A stretch of DNA of 64,000 bases, from positions 416,112 through 480,111 of the forward strand of contig NZ_JACIJM010000002.1 in the NCBI RefSeq assembly GCF_014199395.1, given 5' to 3'. The notes under the pieces were generated by a model that did no database searches, was not told where the DNA came from, and saw only the letters and a program-made list of their open reading frames with translations. Both the position numbers and the translations under genes were made by a program. The stretch is from Yoonia ponticola (GTDB lineage Bacteria > Pseudomonadota > Alphaproteobacteria > Rhodobacterales > Rhodobacteraceae). Positions 36,500 to 45,205 of the stretch are shown piece by piece. Every line of letters begins with the position of its first letter. The stretch's first letter is position 1.

Positions 36500-37108
36500 C
36501 TAAGGCTGTGTTGGTTCTGGGGTGTATAGCAGGCGAACGCCTTGTGTGAATAGCATCTGCTGTCCGGTGCCGTCTTTCGAGATCATTATGCGTACTTTGC
36601 CCGCCGACAATTCGCCAAACGGGGCTTGGATTTCAAGATCGCCGTCCGACACGATTTCACCGGTGAGGAGGTTCGCAGTCAGGCCGACAGTTTCCATCGT
36701 GTAACCGCTGGATGTGGTCACGCGGGATAGTCCATTCAGGCGGGCGGTTTGGGCTTTGCTGTTCAAAATGCTCATGCCAGAGGTGACATTCATCGTAGTG
36801 CCGTCAGCGGAATCGACGTCAATCACGAGGTCTGCAACCAGCAACGTGTCATCATTTTCCATGTCAGGTTTGGCAGTGCGTGCGGACACGGCAATCACGG
36901 ACCCATCATCGGTGACGCTAGAAAACTGTGGGGCAGTGATCTGTTGCTCGCGCGCGAGTTCTTCGATTTGCGCGATAGGGATGTCAGGCTCGTCCGTAGA
37001 GGTGCGCGCGAACAGGAAAAGCGTGGACAGCAGCGCAATCGCGATCAGTGGCAAGATAATCTTTACCCATCCGACGAACCACGTGTGAAAGTTGTTATAG
37101 GTCGCCAT
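36500..37108 (-). CDS. lptC: LPS export inner-membrane protein LptC
   Basis: Single-pass membrane protein of about 202 residues that hands lipopolysaccharide from LptB2FG to LptA. One N-terminal helix (WVKIILPLIAIALLSTLFLFA) is followed by a periplasmic OstA-like domain (GMSILNSKAQTARLNGLSRV, LLTGEIVSDGDLEIQAPFG). Two adjacent ATG codons occur at 37111 and 37108; GAGG lies 6 nt from the second, which is preferred. It is followed by lptA after 19 nt and preceded by the ribonuclease D-like gene after 9 nt, so this is one operon. Confidence 0.9.
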   Translation of the reverse strand: MATYNNFHTWFVGWVKIILPLIAIALLSTLFLFARTSTDEPDIPIAQIEELAREQQITAPQFSSVTDDGSVIAVSARTAKPDMENDDTLLVADLVIDVDSADGTTMNVTSGMSILNSKAQTARLNGLSRVTTSSGYTMETVGLTANLLTGEIVSDGDLEIQAPFGELSAGKVRIMISKDGTGQQMLFTQGVRLLYTPEPTQP

Positions 37109-37117
37109 CATCCGCCT

Positions 37118-37729
37118 CTAATGCGCAAAGATGTCCATGTCTGGCCACCCATCAAGATCAAGTTTCGCGCGCATCGGCAGGAAATCAAAACACGCCTGTG
37201 CTGTCTCTGTGCGGCCTTCGCGGGCCAGCATGGCGTCGAACGCAGTTTTTAGCTTGTGTAAATGCAGAACATCGGACGCGGCATAGGAGAGTTGCGCGTC
37301 GGTCAGGGTCGCGGCGCCCCAATCGCTTTGTTGTTGGTATTTTGAGATATCCACGCCAACCATATCATGTAAAAGCGTGCGCAACCCGTGCCTGTCGGTG
37401 AATGTGCGTACCAGTTTCGACGCGATCTTGGTGCAGTATACAGGAGCCGCGAGCGTCCCGAATGCGTTGTGCATCGCGGCAATATCAAACCTGCCGAAGT
37501 GGAACAGTTTCAGCACGTCAGGATCGGCAAGCATCTTGCACAGGTTCGGCGCGTCGGTCTGTCCTTTGCGGACTTGGACAAGGTGACAATCGCCATCGCC
37601 GCTCGACATTTGAACTAGACACAGGCGGTCGCGATGCGGGTGCAGACCCATTGTTTCACAATCAATCGCGACAATCGGCCCAAGGTGTAGCCCGTCAGGC
37701 AAATCGTTTTGGTAAAGGTGGTTCGCCAT
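37118..37729 (-). CDS. Ribonuclease D-like 3'-5' exonuclease (short form)
   Basis: Exonuclease of the DEDD family, 203 residues, with only the nuclease domain and none of the HRDC domains of E. coli RNase D. The three exo motifs are visible: IVAIDCETMGL (D and E), HFGRFDIAAM (D) and YAASDVLHLH (Y and D). Such short forms are common in alphaproteobacteria upstream of lptC. GGAGA lies 6 nt before ATG 37729, so the longer frame to 37783 is unlikely. The RNA substrates are unknown. Confidence 0.92.
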   Translation of the reverse strand: MANHLYQNDLPDGLHLGPIVAIDCETMGLHPHRDRLCLVQMSSGDGDCHLVQVRKGQTDAPNLCKMLADPDVLKLFHFGRFDIAAMHNAFGTLAAPVYCTKIASKLVRTFTDRHGLRTLLHDMVGVDISKYQQQSDWGAATLTDAQLSYAASDVLHLHKLKTAFDAMLAREGRTETAQACFDFLPMRAKLDLDGWPDMDIFAH

Positions 37730-37798
37730 CTGCGGTCTCCAAGTGGGTGCTTTGCAGATATGCGTTACACGGATCGAACGCAACTGAACGCGGTGGGG

Positions 37799-38473
37799 TC
37801 AGAGAACGCTCAGGTGGTGGCGTTCGAGCAATTGAAGCAACAGACCCTTGGCGACAGTCCGATGTTGGCGTTGAATTTGCTTTGCCAGATCAGCGTCACC
37901 GGCGCGAATGGCATCGACAAGCTTGCGATGCTCTTTGCTGGAATGCATCGGGGCAGGGCGAATATACAGTATGACCAGCCGCGCGCGACGCATCTGATCC
38001 GCCATGATTTGCGTGATCATGGAAATGCGGTCGTTGCCGCCGAGCCGCACCAATTCGCAGTGAAAAATATCATCAGCGGCGGCCCAATCGTCGCGGTTAC
38101 ACACCGCCACTGCGGCTTCCATGTCCGCGATGGCCTGCACCATTGGCGCAAGATCATCGTCGCTGAGATTACGTGCGGCTGCCCGTGCTGCGGCAAGACC
38201 TTCAAGCTCGGTCAGGACGTCGTAAACTTCTGCCATGTCTTTGGGCGTGAAGGGGGTGATGCGGACACCCTTGCGGCGACGCACTTCGACCAACCCCTGA
38301 CATTCGAGGCGCAGCAATGCTTCGCGCACGGGGGTCCGTGACATGCCCAGCCGTTCGGCCAATTCGCCTTCTAGATGATCAGTGCCCGCACCAAGCTGAC
38401 CCGAAAAGATAAGGTCCCTAAGCTGCGTGATCGCAAGCAGTGTATTTGACGACGCCGTTTCGGTATTGGACAT
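37799..38473 (-). CDS. GntR-family transcriptional regulator, FCD (FadR-like) subfamily
   Basis: Ligand-controlled DNA-binding protein of 224 residues. The N-terminal winged helix-turn-helix shows LEGELAERLGMSRTPVREALLRLECQGLV at about residues 33-61 as adjoining helices, ending in RRRKGVRITPF. The C-terminal helical FCD domain has metal-ligand-like residues (IADMEAAV, FHCELVRLGGN, EHRKLVDAIRAGDADLAKQ). It is first on its strand with no obvious metabolic target next to it. The next gene on that strand lies 69 nt downstream and is unrelated, so the target genes are probably elsewhere. Confidence 0.93.
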   Translation of the reverse strand: MSNTETASSNTLLAITQLRDLIFSGQLGAGTDHLEGELAERLGMSRTPVREALLRLECQGLVEVRRRKGVRITPFTPKDMAEVYDVLTELEGLAAARAAARNLSDDDLAPMVQAIADMEAAVAVCNRDDWAAADDIFHCELVRLGGNDRISMITQIMADQMRRARLVILYIRPAPMHSSKEHRKLVDAIRAGDADLAKQIQRQHRTVAKGLLLQLLERHHLSVL

Positions 38474-38909
38474 GGTTTACTGTTTAACCTTTCGCATCAG
38501 CCGCGAGGACGCGACGCTTTGCTTTGATCAAATTTACTGGTTCTAATGTATGCGTAAAATTCAACGCTAAAATATTCAAAGAAGACACGTTCCCCGTGTT
38601 CGAGGGATTATATGCAGTAATACAAATGGGTTGGCAGGGGAAAATGGCAACAATCACGTCAAATTTACAGCACTGTCCGAGACCCACGCCCAGCAAAAAT
38701 CAAAAAGGACGATAATTTGGTGAACGTGGACTGGCATCAGTGTAATTTCAATTCGGCCCAAAGTGATTTTAAGCGCCTAAGGCACCTTACCATGTTTCAG
38801 CCAATTTGTTTAAGAAAGCGTTAGATTTATCGCTAATTTCTCAGTTTTGTATGTGGCGCTCGAACCGTGGCGAAAGACGTGAAACCTGCGTTGACCAGGA
38901 TATGCGACG
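38474..38909. other. Intergenic region without a recognisable gene
   Basis: About 440 bp, AT-richer than its flanks by eye, between the divergent GntR and serralysin genes. I see no convincing coding frame, tRNA or terminator. A 63-codon frame on the plus strand (38524-38715) lacks a Shine-Dalgarno and family resemblance. The region probably holds promoters for both sides. Confidence 0.5.
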
Positions 38910-39117
38910 ATGATCGCAGTTTGCGCATTCGATCCGATGCCAGTACCTTCGGCGTATAACCGCTGAATTTCAGAATGCTGCTTACAGGAGCGACTACTTT
39001 GATCAAATCTCTGTCGCTGTTGACGCAGGCACCACGCCGTCTTTTGTTACAAAACATCTCGTCGGTTATGTCCGGCGCGAGGGCAACGGTCTGGCCGCAA
39101 GCAAGAGCAGACCTGAC
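38910..39117 (+). other. Possible frameshifted N-terminal part of the serralysin gene
   Basis: The serralysin reading frame stays open about 200 bp upstream of its first usable start (GTG 39118), from 38914, but contains no start codon there. In another frame, ATG 38910, with AGGA 9 nt upstream, opens a short peptide MIAVCAFDPMPVPSAYNR that ends at a TGA (38964-38966). One base shift there would join it to the protease frame. This could be a real frameshift, a sequencing error or chance. Confidence 0.35.
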
Positions 39118-40677
39118 GTGATTAACACCGGCGATGCCTTGCTCGACGACATCATCGGCGGCTTGCTGAACGATGACAGTACCAACGTCACTGACGAGCT
39201 GACCTATACGTTTGATCTGACCGCAGACATTGCGGCGAATAGCGCCAACTCTGTTCTGAACGCTGCCACGATTAACCGTCAACTTGAAGTTTTCGACGAG
39301 GTGACAGCCTATACTGGTCTGCAATTTACCGAAGTTAACGCGTTGGAACAATCCGCCGATCTCTACTTCAGTTTCCGAAAAAATACGTCCACGGCCTATG
39401 TTTACGCCTACAACGGCGGCGTGATGCACGTCTTTAATCCGGACCGCGATACGCCTGTGATGGGCGGCTATGTTGACCATTTGATCCTGCACGAATTTGG
39501 TCACGGGCTGGGGTTAGAGCATGGTCACGAAAACGGTGGCCTGCCCGATGCTTACCAAGGCCATTCCTGGAGCGTGATGTCCTACCGCGCCCATCCCGAC
39601 ACGGATTCGTTGTATTTCGGGGATGAACACGGACCAGAGACCTTTATGATCGCCGATATCGCGGCATTGCAGTACCGATATGGCGCGAATTTTAACGCGC
39701 AATCGGGCGACACACTGTATCAGGTGAATTTCATCACTGGCGAACTGCTGATCGATGGCACGTCCCAAGGTGTGCCGAATAACAATAAGATGCAGCGCGC
39801 GATTTGGGACGGTGGCGGAAACGACACGCTTGATCTGTCGGGCGGTCGCGATGATATGACGATCAACCTGCAACCGGGCGCGTTTACTAGTTTTGGTGAT
39901 AGCTATTTGCCAGACGCGACTGGCAGCGGTGATTATTTCGCGGAAGGCAACATCGCGAACCCGTATCTGTACAATGGGAACCTGTCGTCGCTGCTCGAGA
40001 ACGCGATTGGCGGTAATTTCCGCGATCTGATGATCGGGAACGACTTGAATAATACGCTGACCGGCGGACAAGGCGCAGACGTACTGTATGGTCTGGCGGG
40101 TGATGACACGCTGATCGGCGGTCAGGACAACGATCTGATTATCGACGGGCTTGGTGATACGACGGCACAAGGCGGCTCTGGCGCGGATGCTGTCGTGGCG
40201 TTGTCTGGGAACGGTAATCTTGATGGCGGTAGCGGCGACGACATCATCATCGGCGGAATTGATGGGGATTATTTGTCTGGTGGTGCCGGTAACGACAAAA
40301 TCCGTGGCGAAGGTGGCCGTGGTTTGATGTTTGGCGATGATGTGATCTTTGGCGGCGATGGCGACGATCTGTTGATGGGCGGGCGCGGCGCGGATCAGTT
40401 TGTGTTCCGGCCAAGCGACGGCAATGACGTCATCGGCAGCTTTGATGTGGGCGACATCAGCACAGCATCGTGGCGCGACATTGATCCGGTGTCTGCTGAT
40501 TTTGTTGTCGGGGTTGATACGATCAAGCTGACAGGTTTCAGTGGGATCAATACGTCGAACGTCATGAATTTTGTGTCAGACGGCGATGATGGTGCGGTGT
40601 TCTCCGCCCAAGCAACCACGATCACGTTATTCGGGATATCAGCAGACATGCTGACGTCCGATGTTTTTGTATTTTAA
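39118..40677 (+). CDS. Serralysin-like M10 metalloprotease with RTX repeats
   Basis: Predicted secreted zinc protease, at least 519 residues. The metzincin site HEFGHGLGLEH (near residue 125) and the Met-turn SVMSYR (near 152) are intact. After about residue 295 come glycine/aspartate-rich calcium-binding RTX nonapeptides (GGQGADVLYG, GDDTLIGGQDND, GGAGNDKIRGEGG). The C-terminus ends DVFVF, a hydrophobic end typical of type I secreted proteins, and there is no N-terminal signal peptide. The secretion genes are not in the window. GTG 39118 is the first start in this frame, but the true N-terminus may lie upstream. A lipoprotein gene follows 10 nt after the stop. Confidence 0.85.
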   Translation: MINTGDALLDDIIGGLLNDDSTNVTDELTYTFDLTADIAANSANSVLNAATINRQLEVFDEVTAYTGLQFTEVNALEQSADLYFSFRKNTSTAYVYAYNGGVMHVFNPDRDTPVMGGYVDHLILHEFGHGLGLEHGHENGGLPDAYQGHSWSVMSYRAHPDTDSLYFGDEHGPETFMIADIAALQYRYGANFNAQSGDTLYQVNFITGELLIDGTSQGVPNNNKMQRAIWDGGGNDTLDLSGGRDDMTINLQPGAFTSFGDSYLPDATGSGDYFAEGNIANPYLYNGNLSSLLENAIGGNFRDLMIGNDLNNTLTGGQGADVLYGLAGDDTLIGGQDNDLIIDGLGDTTAQGGSGADAVVALSGNGNLDGGSGDDIIIGGIDGDYLSGGAGNDKIRGEGGRGLMFGDDVIFGGDGDDLLMGGRGADQFVFRPSDGNDVIGSFDVGDISTASWRDIDPVSADFVVGVDTIKLTGFSGINTSNVMNFVSDGDDGAVFSAQATTITLFGISADMLTSDVFVF

Positions 40678-40687
40678 GGGGCTGCGA

Positions 40688-41584
40688 ATGTTACTGCCAA
40701 AGTCGTTGATACTCATGTCGTCCCTCATCGTGTTGTCAGCATGCGGCGGCGCTGGGCCAGTGTCCGTGGATGTGCCGAAAACATCCGTGCCGCCAACCGA
40801 CAACAACTTGTCAACGTCAGAGCCGCCTAACGAGACAGTAAACCCAAACCCGCTTGACGATATTGGCACAGTGCTGCCCGATGGGATTGATACGTCCGAT
40901 CCAGAATTGCTGGCGACCCTTGCCGCATTTACTGCAAACGAAACACAGCTCAGCGCCGTCGCACTTGTCACCGATGCGGCTGGTAATCGCAGCACGCAGA
41001 TACGCAACGGCCTATACACGCGGACTGATGGGGTGCTTAGCCTCGCAGGTCTGGCCGCAACCGTGAGCAACGATGTGCGGGGCGATTACGACCACGCCGC
41101 ATCGTTTTACCATGACCAGAACGGCACGGTTGGCGTCGTGGGCCTAGCCACGCCGACAACCGCGATGCCGACAAACGGCAATGCACGTTATGAGGGCGGG
41201 GCATCCGGCTTTGTCATCACAGGCACCAATGGTGTTGACCTCATCAACGGCAGCAGCGTCGTGGATGTCGCGTTCGCCACAGGCCGCGTGACGGTGACGC
41301 TTGATGATTTCGAAGGTGTGAACCAGCTTAGCGGCAATGTCGTTGCATCCCCCGTGTCCGAGATGGTCCTGAGCAACGCGATGATCGCTGGTGGTGGTTT
41401 CTCGGGCGGCACCTTGGCACTGCGCAATGACAGCGGCGCGGTTGATATCACCGGATCGGACGGCACGACTGTGGCGCAAGGCCAGTTCTTTGGCGTTGAT
41501 GGCACTGCCCCCGACGAAGTGGGTGGCGTGATCTTTTCGACCGGAACCAGCGGCAAGGTCTACGGCACGTTTATCGCGGACTAA
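40688..41584 (+). CDS. TbpB-like surface lipoprotein
   Basis: Lipoprotein of 298 residues with a lipobox (SLIVLSACGG, lipidated Cys near residue 20). A Pro/Ser/Thr-rich linker and a C-terminal beta-barrel of the transferrin-binding-protein B type follow (GGGFSGGTLALRN, AQGQFFGVDGTAPDEVGGVIF). The ending motif FFGxxAxEVGGxF is the hallmark of this barrel. AAGGGG lies 6 nt before ATG 40688. It sits directly behind the serralysin gene and is probably co-transcribed. Proteins of this type are often on the outer surface; a transferrin ligand is not implied in a seawater bacterium. Confidence 0.8.
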   Translation: MLLPKSLILMSSLIVLSACGGAGPVSVDVPKTSVPPTDNNLSTSEPPNETVNPNPLDDIGTVLPDGIDTSDPELLATLAAFTANETQLSAVALVTDAAGNRSTQIRNGLYTRTDGVLSLAGLAATVSNDVRGDYDHAASFYHDQNGTVGVVGLATPTTAMPTNGNARYEGGASGFVITGTNGVDLINGSSVVDVAFATGRVTVTLDDFEGVNQLSGNVVASPVSEMVLSNAMIAGGGFSGGTLALRNDSGAVDITGSDGTTVAQGQFFGVDGTAPDEVGGVIFSTGTSGKVYGTFIAD

Positions 41585-43257
41585 AGCGTCGGCGTCAGCG
41601 ACAACAGGTTCTTTGAATAGTCCGCCTGTGGATTGGTGAAAAACGGCTCTGATCCGCCGGATTCCATCACTTTTCCGCCTTGCAGTACAGTGATGTCATC
41701 GGACATTTGACGCACGACCGCGAGGTTATGACTGATGAACAACATGGTCAGGCCAAAGGTCTTTTGCAGGTCTTTCAGCAAGTTCAAAACCTGCGCTTGG
41801 ATAGATACATCAAGCGCGGATGTCGGTTCGTCGCAGATTAGAAACCGTGGACGGGCAAGCAATGCACGCGCCACAGCGATCCGTTGTCGTTGACCGCCCG
41901 AAAACTGATGTGGGTATTTGTCGATCGCGTCAGGGGCAAGCCCAACCAGCGACAACATCGCCTCACAGAGCGCGCGCCGTTTTGCAGCATCGTTCTCTAA
42001 GCCATAAAGCCAGAGAGGTTCGGCCAGCAGCGCGCCAACACGATGCCGCGAATTCAGGCTCGAATAAGGGTCTTGGAACACCATTTGAATGATGCGACGC
42101 GACTGGTCTTTGCGGGCGCGTGATTTCGCGTCAGGCAAGGCGTCGTTACCCAATGTCATCGTGCCCGCGCTGGGCTGCACGAGGCCGGTTAACACTTTCG
42201 CCATGGTCGATTTGCCCGAGCCGCTTTCGCCGACCAAGCCCATGACCGTGCCGGCCCGAACATCCAACGAAACAGAGTCTAACGCGGTGAAACTGTCCGG
42301 TTTTCGGAACAATGACGTGCGTTCGCCCGCGAATTTTACGGTGATATCGTGCGCCTGTAACCCGATAGGGTCTTGTACACCACCGTCGAGCAACCACGCT
42401 TCGGCATCGATGCCGCTGATGATTTGCGGGGCTTCAACATCGGCCTCGGTCGCAGGCACCAAAAAGCGGTCGATTTTTTTATCCAACCTTGGCACGGCGG
42501 CCAGCAATGCTTGGGTATACGGGTGTTCAGGCTCGCGCAGAATCTTTGCCGTCTCGCCGGTTTCCATGACCTTTCCGCCACGCAGCACGGTCACTTTGTC
42601 GGTAATCTGCGCGATCACGCCAATGTCGTGCGTGATCAGGATAAAGCCGATGCCGCGTTCGTCGGCCAATGCGCGGATCAGGTCGAGAACCTGAGATTGC
42701 ACCGCGACATCCAGCGCGGTTGTCGGCTCGTCCGCTATAATCAACTCGGGGTTCGTGCAAAGCGCCAAGGCGATCACGACGCGCTGCCGCATTCCGCCAG
42801 AGAACTGATGCGGGTAGGCTTTGATCCGCTCCGCCGCGTTTTTGATCCCGATCTCAGACAACAATGCGACAGCGCGATCACGCGCATCAGCGTCTGAAAT
42901 GTCCTCGTGCGCCTGCATCGTCTCAATCAGTTGATCTTCGATCCGCATCAACGGGTTCAGACTGGTTTGCGGATCTTGAAAGATCATAGAAATACGCGCA
43001 CCGCGCACAGCATGGGCTTGTGCAGGCGTTAACGTGCGTAGGTTGGTGTCATGCAAAGACATCTCGCCCTGTGCGACATAGCCGGGCGATTGCAGCAGCC
43101 CGATGATCGCCGCACCGATGGTCGATTTCCCAGCGCCGCTTTCCCCGACTAACCCGTGAATTTCGCCGGGTTTGACACTGATATCGACATTTTCGACAGC
43201 CGTGAATTCACCCCGACGGGACGGAAATTTGACGGTTAGGTTCGTGACTTGCAGCAT
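41581..43257 (-). CDS. ABC transporter, fused double ATP-binding protein (DppD-DppF type)
   Basis: Energises the second peptide-type importer in the window. The 558 residues hold two nucleotide-binding domains: Walker A GESGAGKST near 38, FSGGMRQRVVIALAL near 149 and LIIADEPTTALD near 170, then GESGSGKST near 337, FSGGQRQRIAVARAL near 445 and FLICDEPTSALD near 467. Both halves end with the oligopeptide-type extension (PEHPYTQALLAAVPRL; NPQADYSKNLLSLTP). It is the last gene of a four-gene minus-strand operon and converges with the lipoprotein gene, overlapping by 4 nt. It is not a recent duplicate of the protein at 1063-2709, judging by the many differences. Confidence 0.94.
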   Translation of the reverse strand: MLQVTNLTVKFPSRRGEFTAVENVDISVKPGEIHGLVGESGAGKSTIGAAIIGLLQSPGYVAQGEMSLHDTNLRTLTPAQAHAVRGARISMIFQDPQTSLNPLMRIEDQLIETMQAHEDISDADARDRAVALLSEIGIKNAAERIKAYPHQFSGGMRQRVVIALALCTNPELIIADEPTTALDVAVQSQVLDLIRALADERGIGFILITHDIGVIAQITDKVTVLRGGKVMETGETAKILREPEHPYTQALLAAVPRLDKKIDRFLVPATEADVEAPQIISGIDAEAWLLDGGVQDPIGLQAHDITVKFAGERTSLFRKPDSFTALDSVSLDVRAGTVMGLVGESGSGKSTMAKVLTGLVQPSAGTMTLGNDALPDAKSRARKDQSRRIIQMVFQDPYSSLNSRHRVGALLAEPLWLYGLENDAAKRRALCEAMLSLVGLAPDAIDKYPHQFSGGQRQRIAVARALLARPRFLICDEPTSALDVSIQAQVLNLLKDLQKTFGLTMLFISHNLAVVRQMSDDITVLQGGKVMESGGSEPFFTNPQADYSKNLLSLTPTL

Positions 43258-44165
43258 CAGCGCAACCTCGGGTTAAAGACATCGCGAAGGAAATCGCCAA
43301 GAATGTTGATCGACACGACAAGTGCTACAAGGAACATCGTCGGCACCCATAAAATCCACCATTCACCGGATAGCAAAAAGCCCATCCCGATGCGAATAAG
43401 CGTCCCTAACGAAGGGGAATCCGCTGGTAATCCGATGCCAAGGAACGACAACGTCGCCTCTAACAGGATCGCGCTGGCGAGGTCCACGGTCATGATTACC
43501 AGCAGTGGTCCCATGATGTTTGGCAGGATATGCCACAACATGACGCGCAACGGATGCTGCCCCATGATCATCGCGGCTTGGACGTATTCTTTGTTCTTTT
43601 CGACGAAGACTGATGCGCGGGCGGTACGCGCGAAGTTCACCCAAAGCGATAGTGCGATTGCTGTGGTTAACACGATCACGCGCATCTCTTGGTGAACGGC
43701 AGTCGGCAGGACGCCACGCGCAATGCCGTCGATGAGCAAAGCGGTCAGGATCGCGGGCAGTGCTAATTGCACGTCGGCCACGCGCATAATGATCGCGTCC
43801 AACCGTCCGCCATAATAGCCCGCAATCAGGCCAAGACTGACGCCGAGGACTAGGGCAATCGCCATCGCAACGATTCCGATCAGCATCGACAGGCGTGCGC
43901 CATATAGGATCGCAGCGACCATATCGCGGCCTTGATCGTCGGTGCCAAGCGGGAAGCGGGATGTGCCGTATTCTTCCCACATGGGCGGCAGCAAGCCGTC
44001 CATCAGCGAAAAAGAGGCTAAATCATATGGGTTAGTGTCTACTAGCCACGGTGCAAAGATCGCGCCGAACAGGATCGCAATCGCTGTAAGGGCCGCGATA
44101 ATCGCCGCCGGTCTGCGTCTGAAGAGCCAGAAACCGTCACTATCCCAGAGTTTATACAGCATCAC
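43257..44165 (-). CDS. Peptide-type ABC transporter permease (DppC family)
   Basis: Inner-membrane permease of 302 residues with an N-terminal helix (AAIIAALTAIAILFGAIFAPWL) and the DppC landmark FPLGTDDQGRDMVAAILYGAR. The EAA loop lies near residue 205 (KEYVQAAMIMGQHPLRVMLWHILPN, seen as two adjoining parts), and LSFLGIGLPADSPSLG follows near 240. Its stop overlaps the ATPase start by one base, and its start overlaps the partner permease by 4 nt. Together with that partner it forms the channel of the importer. Confidence 0.93.
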   Translation of the reverse strand: MMLYKLWDSDGFWLFRRRPAAIIAALTAIAILFGAIFAPWLVDTNPYDLASFSLMDGLLPPMWEEYGTSRFPLGTDDQGRDMVAAILYGARLSMLIGIVAMAIALVLGVSLGLIAGYYGGRLDAIIMRVADVQLALPAILTALLIDGIARGVLPTAVHQEMRVIVLTTAIALSLWVNFARTARASVFVEKNKEYVQAAMIMGQHPLRVMLWHILPNIMGPLLVIMTVDLASAILLEATLSFLGIGLPADSPSLGTLIRIGMGFLLSGEWWILWVPTMFLVALVVSINILGDFLRDVFNPRLR

Positions 44166-45136
44166 GCAGCCTCCTTGACGCGAAGACGCGGATCAATCGC
44201 GACGTAGAGCAGATCAACGATCAGGTTCACCAAAACAAAGAAGAACGCGATGACCACAAGGTAAACCCCCATCACTGGAATATCGACGAACCGGATGGAT
44301 TCGAGGAACAACAGGCCCATGCCGGGCCATTGGAAAACAGACTCTGTTACGATGGAAAACGCGATTACGCCGCCGAATTGCAAGCCGATGATCGTGATGA
44401 CTGGGACCATCGTATTGGCTAGCGCATGTTTGTAATGCAGCGACCGTGTCGGGATGCCGCGCGCCATGGCAAAGCGGATGTAGTCGGTCTTCATGACCTC
44501 CATCATCTGCGCGCGCACAAGCCGCATGGTTAAAGTCAGTTGGTAAACGCCGAGCGTGAGGGCGGGCAAAATCAGTGACCGCCAGCCGTCGATTGTCAGG
44601 AATGACGTGGTCCAGCCACCGACTTGTACCGTGCCAGATCGCCCAAAGGTCGGTAGCCAGCCTAGTTGCACGCCGAACAGGAAAATCAGCATAATCCCGA
44701 TGACAAATGTCGGGATCGAAACGCCGATCAGCGTGGTTAACAAAATCGCCTGTGATGCGACGCCATTGGGTCGCAGGGCGGTGTAAACGCCCGCCGGAAT
44801 ACCGATCATCAGAGAAATAATCAGCGCGAACGTTCCAAGTTCCAACGTCGCAGGTAGGCGTTTTGCGATCATCTCGCCGACAGGTTCACGGGTGCGGTAG
44901 GAATACCCGAAATCGCCACGCAGCAGATCGGTGCTAAAGCGGTAGAATTGTACAGCAAAGGCATCGTTCAGCCCCAGCTCATCGCGCAGACGTTCGCGGT
45001 CGGCCGTTGATGTTTCCACGCCCGTCATTTGGCTGACAGGATCACCGACAAAACGGAACAGCGAAAACGCAAGAAACGCGACGGCCAGCATCACAAAGGC
45101 GGACTGAACAAGCCGCTTAAAGATGAGATAGACCAT
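44162..45136 (-). CDS. Peptide-type ABC transporter permease (DppB family)
   Basis: Inner-membrane permease of 324 residues with about six hydrophobic segments. The DppB opening is clear (LIFKRLVQSAFVMLAVAFLAF), with FVGDPVSQMTG, LNDAFAVQFYRF and the periplasmic GDFGYSYRTREPV block near residue 76. The EAA-like loop lies near 218 (YIRFAMARGIPTRSLHYKHALAN). It follows the binding-protein gene after a 69-nt spacer and overlaps the DppC-type gene by 4 nt. Confidence 0.94.
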   Translation of the reverse strand: MVYLIFKRLVQSAFVMLAVAFLAFSLFRFVGDPVSQMTGVETSTADRERLRDELGLNDAFAVQFYRFSTDLLRGDFGYSYRTREPVGEMIAKRLPATLELGTFALIISLMIGIPAGVYTALRPNGVASQAILLTTLIGVSIPTFVIGIMLIFLFGVQLGWLPTFGRSGTVQVGGWTTSFLTIDGWRSLILPALTLGVYQLTLTMRLVRAQMMEVMKTDYIRFAMARGIPTRSLHYKHALANTMVPVITIIGLQFGGVIAFSIVTESVFQWPGMGLLFLESIRFVDIPVMGVYLVVIAFFFVLVNLIVDLLYVAIDPRLRVKEAA

Positions 45137-45205
45137 CGCAATTTCCGTGTATTAGAGAGGCATCCGGAACTATAGATCGTCCCGAATGCTATTGTTAGTG
45201 TCTAA

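Noticed and set aside
38524..38715. A 63-codon plus-strand frame in the GntR-serralysin spacer
   Set aside because: No Shine-Dalgarno, no signal or membrane segment, and no resemblance to known small proteins; the composition looks non-coding.
38833..39504. A 223-codon minus-strand frame at the start of the serralysin gene
   Set aside because: It covers the zinc-protease N-terminal region in antisense and lacks a ribosome-binding site. I kept only the frameshift question on the plus strand.
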